Shown here piece by piece: positions 1 to 6,100 of a stretch of DNA of 11,194 nucleotides. Made by a program: the position numbers and the translations under genes. How positions within the stretch are numbered: the stretch's first letter is position 1; each line of letters begins with the position of its first letter. The notes under the pieces were generated by a model that was not told the origin of the DNA, made no database searches, and saw only the letters and a program-made list of their open reading frames with translations. Source of the stretch: JBIOWF01 sp044868295 (GTDB lineage: Bacteria > Actinomycetota > Actinomycetes > Streptosporangiales > Streptosporangiaceae); NCBI GenBank assembly GCA_044868295.1, contig JBIOWF010000046.1:1-11194 (forward strand), written 5' to 3'.

Positions 1-686
1 CCCGGCACCGCCGGGCCTTCGGCACGCCCACAACCCGAATCAACACCCCCAACAAGATCAACAATCGGCAGGGGCGTCACCAATCAAGATCGTGAAAGAT
101 CTGGGTTGGCCAGGCCGTCCGGGACTCCCACACCGGAGACCAAAACCGCACAAATGAGAGCCACAACAACCGCGACCAGCCAGACGCGCCCACGCCAAAC
201 GGCCACGCCGCACTCCTCCACGACCGTGCCAAGGCTGCGGCACGTCGCCGAGCAGCCCCATAAGATCTAGATAAATATCGGCACGAATATGCCGCGAGAG
301 GGCAAAACCGGAACAGGGCGAATACTGTCACTTCGCCATCACTGAGCGCCCTCCGTCTCTGCCAGGGCACCAGCGCAAGTCACATCAACGCTGCTCAACG
401 GGTCGCGGAACAGCTCGAAACGCACCTCAAGAACGTTCCAGGCACTTAGGTGATTTACATCACACCGACCTTCAGATTGGTCTCCCGCCCTAGGCATCAT
501 GCATCGTGGAGGGGCGAAATAGATCACCTGGCCCTCACGCCACCGTCGTGTTATGGCCTCACCGGCTCAGTAGATGCCATAGCTCCAGTTACGCTGCGCG
601 GTTGCATCGCTTTGGTTTCGAAGTCGCTGACGGTGAATGCGGTGCCTCCGCGTAGGAGGTAGCGCCAACCTCCGGGGGATCAGGAG
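1..686. other. Region without a supported gene
   Basis: No convincing gene was found here on either strand. Bases 1-15 form a 6-bp stem with a 3-base loop (CCCGGC-ACC-GCCGGG), possibly the terminator of a gene left of the window. A plus-strand frame is open from the window edge to a TAG at 268-270, but its translation is a low-complexity Thr/Pro/Arg mix that I do not recognise. A second plus frame is open from 264 to a TAG at 447-449 with no ATG or GTG; its last residues (AAQRVAEQLETHLKNVPGT) look protein-like and could be a decayed gene end. The block is less GC-rich than the secretion genes and contains a small inverted repeat at 450-463 (GTGAT-TTAC-ATCAC). Confidence 0.5.
645..673. repeat. 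Triple complementary CCTCC/GGAGGT/ACCTCC element
   Basis: CCTCC (645-649), GGAGGT (655-660) and ACCTCC (668-673) follow one another, so the central purine block can pair with either flank: two mutually exclusive short hairpins. GGAGG resembles a strong ribosome binding site, but no ATG, GTG or TTG stands at a suitable distance downstream. The role is unknown and this may be coincidence. Confidence 0.3.
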
Positions 687-770
687 TCACGGTGAAAGCG
701 GCTGGGCCACGTGGACCTGTTCCCAGGCTCCGGCAAGAACGAAGAGGCCGCAGCCGACCGGGCCCGTGCC
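687..770 (-). pseudogene. Relic of the 3' end of an eccC-type gene
   Basis: Read on the minus strand, this stretch encodes 27 residues and a TGA that match the C-terminus of the intact EccC at 3046-7734. It starts GTGPVGCGLFVLAGAW and ends VAQPLSP-stop. I count 71/84 identical bases and 22/27 identical residues against 3046-3129, with no frame break and the stop conserved. About half of the base changes are synonymous, so the piece descends from a once functional homologue and is not a recent copy. Similarity fades upstream of the Gly-Thr-Gly-Pro (beyond about 784), where the flavoprotein-derived sequence begins. Weak similarity may continue past the stop: GGGGGATC before 687 against GGGGGACC before 3046. 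The rest of that eccC is absent. No protein is expected. Confidence 0.8.
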
Positions 771-822
771 GCCAGCGCTCCTCGCTTCGACCGCGTATAT
801 GACGCCATTAGGATCACGCGGT

Positions 823-2178
823 ATGGAGGCTCGAGCACATACACGTGGCGTGCTGTACATCGTCGTGTGCGCCGCACCGGTGGCTGCTGATATTCACGAC
901 CTAGTGGTGCTCGCTCAGGAAGCCGGTTGGCACGTGCATGTGGTCACGACGCCCATGGGAATGAGATTCGTCGATATCGAGAAGCTGGAACAGCTCACGG
1001 GTGATCTGGTTCGCAGCACGTACCGGACTCCCGACCAGCCCAAAGGGCTACCGCCTGCGGATGCGGTCATTGTGGCTCCGGCCACCTTCAACACGATCAA
1101 CAAGTGGGCTGGCGGCATTGCGGATACGTTTGCTGTCGGGTTGCTCTGCGAGGTGATGGGCTTCGGTGTTCCAACGGAGGCCGCCACGCGCTACCAGGCA
1201 GCATCCAAGATCCGACGGGCGATGATGAGCTATGACGGCCTAGCCTCGCTGATCGACCCTCGCCACACGGAAGGCTCGCCGGAAAGCCTCGCATGGCTTC
1301 GCCACCAGATCCGGCAGGTCAACCGGCTATACCAGGCCACGCGGTACGACGAAGCGGGTCGACTGCTGCCAGGGCTGATCATCGCGACTGAACTGGGCAG
1401 TCATCATGCGCCCCCAGCGCAGCTAAGGACCTACCACACGCTCCGGTCGCTGACCTACCATTGCGCCACCACAACCCTGCGAAGGGTTGGAGAAGCCGAA
1501 CTCGCGTGGATGGCCGCCGACCGTTCCCTGTCAGCGGCCAGGGACGCCGAACGATCGCTTCTGATCGCCGTCAGCGCATACCGGCTCGGCTATGTGTTTG
1601 TACGGCTCCGCGAAGCGGAAAAGGCGATGCACCTGGTCCAGTGCGCGGCGGACGCCCTTGGACGCTCCACCAAGCGGTCGGATTCACGGGCCTTGTCCAT
1701 GATCGGGGCTCTCCGCTTGGTGGCTGTCACCGCTGCCGCCTCACGATGCGATTACGCGGCGGTGGCGGCCTTCCTGGCAGCGGCTCGGCGCATTGCCGAA
1801 ACGATCGGGGAGGATCGCAACGACTTCTGGACGGCGTTCGGACCGGCCAACGTTACGATTCACGAGGTGTCTGCAGCCGTGGAGTACGGTGACACCCGGC
1901 AGGCCATCAGCAAAGGTGAGAGCCTCAACATCGCTGATCTCGCTCCGGGCCTCGTTGGGCGCCGCACGCAAGTCCACCTCGACCTCGCACGCGCCTACGC
2001 GTTGCAGCGTAGGGATGCCGCTTCGGTCAACATGCTGTTGCAAGCAGAGCGGCTCTCTCCCGAACTTGTACGGTACGGCTCGCGGTCCCGCGACCTGCTG
2101 ACGCAGCTCCTCAAGCGCGAACACAGGGCAAGCACTCCCCAGCTTCGGGATCTCGCTCGCCGGGCTGGCATCAGCTGA
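823..2178 (+). CDS. Chimeric protein: truncated HFCD flavoprotein fused to TPR part of an HTH regulator
   Basis: This 451-residue reading frame joins pieces of two protein families. Residues 9-118 match the N-terminal half of actinobacterial flavoproteins of the phosphopantothenoylcysteine-decarboxylase (HFCD) fold: GVLYIVVCAAP opening strand, TPMGMRFVD, and the FMN-site segment PADAVIVAPATFNTINKWAGG at 78-98. After about residue 118 the C-terminal substrate-clamp half is missing. The protein continues as the middle and C-terminus of XRE-family regulators with TPR-like helices (SKIRRAMMSYDGL near 128-140, then repeated helical hairpins to the end). The HTH that should precede that segment is missing too. 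The frame has no stop, so the fusion could be translated, but neither a complete flavoprotein nor DNA binding is expected. I chose ATG 823 because AGGA sits 9 bases upstream; ATG 799 has no such site, and the frame before it runs over the antisense of the eccC relic. The expression and function of the product are unknown. Confidence 0.7.
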   Translation: MEARAHTRGVLYIVVCAAPVAADIHDLVVLAQEAGWHVHVVTTPMGMRFVDIEKLEQLTGDLVRSTYRTPDQPKGLPPADAVIVAPATFNTINKWAGGIADTFAVGLLCEVMGFGVPTEAATRYQAASKIRRAMMSYDGLASLIDPRHTEGSPESLAWLRHQIRQVNRLYQATRYDEAGRLLPGLIIATELGSHHAPPAQLRTYHTLRSLTYHCATTTLRRVGEAELAWMAADRSLSAARDAERSLLIAVSAYRLGYVFVRLREAEKAMHLVQCAADALGRSTKRSDSRALSMIGALRLVAVTAAASRCDYAAVAAFLAAARRIAETIGEDRNDFWTAFGPANVTIHEVSAAVEYGDTRQAISKGESLNIADLAPGLVGRRTQVHLDLARAYALQRRDAASVNMLLQAERLSPELVRYGSRSRDLLTQLLKREHRASTPQLRDLARRAGIS

Positions 2179-2205
2179 CCCGCACTTTGGTGCGGGTTAT
2201 TTGCC
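2178..2205 (+). terminator. Rho-independent-type terminator after the chimeric gene
   Basis: A perfect 8-bp stem, ACCCGCAC/GTGCGGGT (2178-2185 with 2190-2197), has a 4-base loop TTTG and is followed by TATTTG. The first base of the stem is the last base of the TGA stop. The position directly after the stop and the U-rich tail support termination of the chimeric transcript, which separates it from the small genes downstream. Confidence 0.65.
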
Positions 2206-2260
2206 TTCTCAGGAGTACGGCTTCCGCCTCCGCACGTTCTCTACGGTTCCCTTTGCTGAC

Positions 2261-2287
2261 ATCAGCAGTTCTGCTGATGGGAGGGGA
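2261..2287 (+). promoter_or_regulatory. Palindrome next to the ribosome binding site of the 147-aa gene
   Basis: ATCAGCAG and CTGCTGAT (2261-2268, 2271-2278) form a perfect 8-bp inverted repeat with two bases between, followed at once by the purine-rich ribosome binding site GGGAGGGGAG (2278-2287) of the gene starting at 2297. It could be an operator for a dimeric regulator or an RNA hairpin affecting ribosome access. The symmetry is seen directly; either role is inference. Confidence 0.45.
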
Positions 2288-2296
2288 GTCCAGGCG

Positions 2297-2740
2297 ATGC
2301 CAGCTCTACATACGAACGGTGTGAATTGGTGGACATGGTCGGGCGAGGTGTCGATCTACGACGAGTCTGTCATACACCGCGTAACGCGTGACCGCCTGCT
2401 CGTGGGCGCTGCGGAACGGCTTCGCGGGGAGCTGTCGCGGCACGGGGTCGACTCGGATGTGCATCGCGGACGTGACGTCGCCCTTGTGTCCGTCTGGCTC
2501 GACCTGGTGGTCTGGGTCGAATACGGGCCGGATGGGATCCGCTATCGCTGGTGGACCGGCCGACTCTCCACGCGTACCGGCCGATACCTGTACACGGGAT
2601 CTCCTGGGCACGCTGTCGAGTCAGCGGCGGCACGCGTAGCGGCCCGATACCGGGAACTGCGCACAAGCCACCCGCTCTCGCCGGTGATCGCCGAACTGCT
2701 ATCTCATCCGACGGGGGAGGCTGCGGAGGTGGTCCGGTGA
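2297..2740 (+). CDS. Conserved-looking protein of unknown function, 147 aa
   Basis: I do not recognise a characterised family. The protein is soluble: no signal peptide or membrane segment is visible. The N-terminus is aromatic (NGVNWWTWSGEV), a helical charged stretch follows (RDRLLVGAAERLRGELSRHG, about 30-49), and then a Trp-rich, probably beta-rich middle (SVWLDLVVWVEYGPDGIRYRWWTGR, split here as SVWLDLVVWVEY and GIRYRWWTGR). The C-terminal half is helical and Ala/Arg-rich. ATG 2297 was chosen because a strong purine-rich site lies 9 bases upstream; the frame is open back to a TTG at 2201, but that region holds the terminator tail and a palindrome. The next gene overlaps by four bases (GTGA), so the two are probably translated together. 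Their position after a regulator-derived gene suggests an accessory regulatory cassette, which is inference. Confidence 0.7.
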   Translation: MPALHTNGVNWWTWSGEVSIYDESVIHRVTRDRLLVGAAERLRGELSRHGVDSDVHRGRDVALVSVWLDLVVWVEYGPDGIRYRWWTGRLSTRTGRYLYTGSPGHAVESAAARVAARYRELRTSHPLSPVIAELLSHPTGEAAEVVR

Positions 2741-2970
2741 CGACGTTATCCACGCTGGTGGCCCAGCATGGGAAGCGATGGATCATCAGTGAGGCGGCCG
2801 GAGAGGGCTACTACGCTGTCCGGCGACTGAACCTCGGCTTCGACCAACTCGCGCTCGGGCTGTCCGCCGTGCGCTGCGGAAAAGACCTGCCCGAGCTGGC
2901 CAAACACCTGGACGAGGAGAAGCAGCGAGAACTGCGCCCGGCGCGTCCGCGCTTACATCGGGTGTCCTGA
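2737..2970 (+). CDS. Small protein of unknown function, 77 aa, coupled to the gene before it
   Basis: The GTG start lies inside the stop of the preceding gene (GTGA overlap), with GGAGG-type purines about 10 bases upstream (in GCGGAGGTGGTCC), a classic layout for translational coupling. The protein begins VTTLSTLVAQHGKRW. It has a central segment that looks like a small mixed alpha/beta domain (ISEAAGEGYYAVRR, then LGLSAVRCGKDLPELAKHL) and a charged, Arg/Pro-rich C-terminus. I see one Cys (in AVRCGKD), no membrane segment and no known catalytic motif. It probably forms a functional pair with the 147-aa protein, given overlap and joint position. The family is unrecognised and no function is assigned. 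Confidence 0.7.
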   Translation: MTTLSTLVAQHGKRWIISEAAGEGYYAVRRLNLGFDQLALGLSAVRCGKDLPELAKHLDEEKQRELRPARPRLHRVS

Positions 2971-2996
2971 CAGCCCGCCCGCTCCAGACGCGCGGC

Positions 2997-3012
2997 GGAC
3001 GACTTGTCGTCC
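2997..3012. terminator. Hairpin between convergent genes, probable bidirectional terminator
   Basis: GGACGAC-TT-GTCGTCC forms a perfect 7-bp inverted repeat in the 75-base gap between the 77-aa gene (plus) and eccC (minus), which converge here. There is no long T-run on either side, so intrinsic termination is plausible but not certain. GC-rich hairpins without U-tails are common in high-GC actinomycetes. Confidence 0.5.
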
Positions 3013-3045
3013 AGCGCACACGCAGGCAGCTGGGGGACCGAAAGG

Positions 3046-3129
3046 TCACGGTGAAGGAGGCTGGGCTACCTGGACTTGTTCCCAGGCTCCGGCGAGGACG
3101 AGGAGGCCGCGGCCGGTGGGGCCGGTGCC
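3046..3129 (-). repeat. Intact member of the eccC 3'-end direct repeat
   Basis: The last 27 codons and stop of the intact eccC are repeated, in the same orientation and diverged, at 687-770 (71/84 bases identical). The two members bracket about 2.3 kb holding the chimeric gene and the two small genes. The conserved C-terminal residues include GLLVLAGAWEQVQVAQP. Confidence 0.8.
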
Positions 3130-6100
3130 GCTGGCGACGCTGCGCGGGAGCCGTACGCCGAGAAGATCGCCCTGGCCGGGGGAGCTGGGCCGCAGGAGCA
3201 GGCCGTTGCGGGACTTCTTCATCGCCACGACCGGGCCCCGGTACATCGAGTCGAGGTCGTCGGCGCTGCCCGCCCCGATGACGAGGGAACCGGTGTCGCG
3301 CAGCTCGCCGACATACTCGGTGATCCATTCGGCCAGCTCGGTGTCGCTGCCGAGCAACTCCAGGTCGTCGATCATCAGCGCGTGGCGCCCGCCTCCGACC
3401 ACCTGCTTGATCTCCTCGACGGTCGACTCGGCGGTGAAGGAGCCGCGCACTCCGGGGCGACCGGCGAAGTCGCGCAGCGGGCTCCGCCGGGGGGTGATCA
3501 GCACGGCCTCGTACGCGTGATCGAGCAGCCAGGTCAGCATCGTGCACAGGGCGGTGCTGCGCCCGGTCTTGGGCGGACCGGCGACCACGATGCCGGGACC
3601 GTGCTCCTCGGCCCTGAAGTAGCGCAGGCCGAGCGTGTCGCCGCCCACCCCGAACACGACGGCGTCCGCGGGCGGCGCCTCGTCGGCCGGCGACACGGCC
3701 TCGCCCAGATCGATGACCGACGGGAGCGCGTCCACCCGGAACGGCCGCGACGACCGCGGGATCTCGCCCGAGCGGGCCTTGGCCGTACGGGAGATCTCGT
3801 GCAGGGCGGCCACCTGCGCGGTGCCCGCGGGATCCGGAGCGAGCAGCGCGACCTGGACCTCGCGGAGCCCGGTCGCGGCGCGGAAACCACGCCCCGCAGG
3901 GAAGTGCTCGGGTATGTCCTTCGCCTTGATGCCGACGTAGGAGTAGTCGATCGGGTCTGTCAGCTTGAGGACGATCCGGTCGTCGAACTGCGTGGAGATC
4001 CGGCCGATCAGGGTCGATCGGTCGCCGGTCATCACCACCTTGACGCCCGCTCCGGCCCCCTCCTGCAGGACCTGCAGCCACTTGTCGACCAGCGTGCCGT
4101 TGTCGTACGACTCGAACGCCGCCATGAAGCCCTCCCACCGGTCGAACAGGACCAGCAGGTACGGCAAAGCCTGGCCCGGGGAGGCGGCCCGCTGCTCGGC
4201 GACGTCGGCGAATCCCTGGGCCGCCAGCGACTGCTGCCGCCGGGAGATCTCGTCGAGCAGCCGGTCGGTGAGGCGGCTCAGCCGGTCCGGGGAGTCGCGG
4301 CCGATCACGGCGCCGGTGTGCGGGAGCCCGACGAGGGGGAGCAGGGCGTTGTTGCCGCAGTCGACGGCGTAGAGGTGCAGGTCGCGGGGATCGGCGTGCA
4401 GGCCGGCCGCACCCGCGATGGCCCGCAGGACGGTCGACCGGCCGGTACGGCTCGCGCCGCTGATCAGCAGATGGCCACCCGCGGCCAGGTCGTAGCATTC
4501 CGCGGCCCGCTCCTGCTGCGAGGGGATGTCGGCGAGGCCGAACGGCAGCCGCGTCCAGTCCTTGACCGGGAGCGAACTGAGCGTGAGCGTCTCCGGCAGG
4601 GGAGGCAGCCAGGGGCTGTGCTGCTGCTCGATCCCCATCGCGGCGGCGGCCCGGCCGATCGTGTCCACCAGTACGGCGAGGTCGGTGACCATCGCTCCGT
4701 CGTCACCGTCGTCGGCGGCCCTGACCGGGAACGGCAGGCCCAGCTTGGGCCAGCCGATCGGCGTCACGACGATCGGCTCCACTTTCGCCGGTCCGGTTCC
4801 CGGCCGCCTGCCCCCGATCCGCGCCGACTGCACGGCGTGCAGGGACGAGGCCCCCGACCGGACGTAACAGCGGCCGGGCGTGGACTTGGAAATCGACGCC
4901 GCGTTCGGGGAGTTGATGACGTCGCTCGACTCGGCGCCGCTCGTCACCCGCAGCGAGATGCGCAGGTTGGTGTTGGCCGCGATGTCGGGCGTGACCACGC
5001 CACCGGGACGCTGGGTCGCCAGGATCAGATGGACGCCGAGCGAGCGGCCTCTTCGGGCGATGTCGACCAGACCGACCACGAAGTCGGGCAGCTCCTGGAC
5101 CATCGCCGCGAATTCGTCGATGATCAGGACGAGCCGGGGCATCGGCTCCAGCACGGCACCCTGGTCGGCCCTGGGCGGGTGGTCGCCTTCGTGGTGGGCG
5201 CTTCCGTGGGCGCCGAGGGTGGGCGGCTGGGCGCCTCCGGATGGGGCGTCCGGGACGGAGGGGCGGGCGTACGGGTGGCGAGACCGCGGCGTGGGGGAGT
5301 GCGGCTCATGAGCGCGCGACATCTGGGCGCTTGAGGCCTGAGAGCGTGGGGCCTGGGCGCTTGAGGCCTGAGAGCGTGGGGCCTGGCCGTTTGAGGCCTG
5401 GGAACGTGGCGCCTGGGCGCTTGAGGCTTGGGCGAGGTCGCGGAGATCGTTGTAGTCCTCGATGTCCTTGGCGTCCGCCGCGAGCAGCAGGTGCTCGCGC
5501 CGCTTGAGCTCGGCGGCCAGCGACTCCAGGGCGCGTTCGGTCAGGTGGCCGTCCAGGTCGCTGACCATGCCGACCGTGTGCGGCAGCTTCGCGCAGTCCT
5601 TGAAGGCGCTGCCGCCCTTGTAGTCGATCAGCACGAACGTCATCTCGTCCGGGCGGTTGGCCACCGCCAGCGACGCGATCAGCGACTGCAGCAGCTCGGA
5701 CTTTCCGGCGCCGGTGGTGCCCGCCACCAGGCCGTGCGGGCCGTCCAGGCGAAGGTCGACGGAGAACGGCCCGTCCGCGCCCAGCCCGATCGGCACCTTC
5801 GTCGTCCGCCCGCGCGCCCAGAAGGCCTGGATCTGCTCCGGCCGGGGGTCGGGCATGCCGAGCAGCTCCAGGAGCCGGGCCGAGCTCGGGATGGCCGAGT
5901 CGGAGTCCTCCCGGCTCACATCCCGCACGGCGGCGATCGCCCGCGCCGTCCGGTCACACCAGGCCGGCGTGACCTGGTCCCCGACCACGTCCTGCTCCAG
6001 GTCGAGGCCGCCGCCGCGGAGCCGTACGAGCCAGGGGCGCTCGAAGTCGCAGACGGCCACCGCGGCGCACTCCTCGGGCAGCAGCCGCTGGTCGTCGTCG

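Noticed and set aside
58..370. Minus-strand open frames near the left edge as small genes
   Set aside because: They are Cys/Trp/Arg/Gly-rich with no family resemblance and no ribosome binding site, and they overlap one another in different frames. I treat the region as having no supported gene.
637..822. Longer N-terminus for the chimeric gene starting at ATG 637
   Set aside because: The extra 62 codons run over the antisense of the eccC relic and show no protein-like features. The flavoprotein similarity begins only after 840, and ATG 823 has a usable ribosome site.
687..3129. Region between the eccC repeats as an insertion sequence
   Set aside because: There is no transposase and no terminal inverted repeats or short target duplications. 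The flanking repeats are diverged coding ends in direct orientation.
2786..4498. Long minus-strand open frame (570 codons) in another frame of the eccC region
   Set aside because: Its translation is Arg/Pro/Gly-rich low complexity, and it crosses both the convergent gap and the 77-aa gene. It is explained by high GC, not by coding.
3076..5334. Very long open frame (752 codons) on the plus strand opposite eccC
   Set aside because: It is an antisense shadow of a GC-rich gene. Its translation is Gly/Arg/Asp/Val-rich with no domain, while the opposite strand gives a full EccC with ordered motifs.
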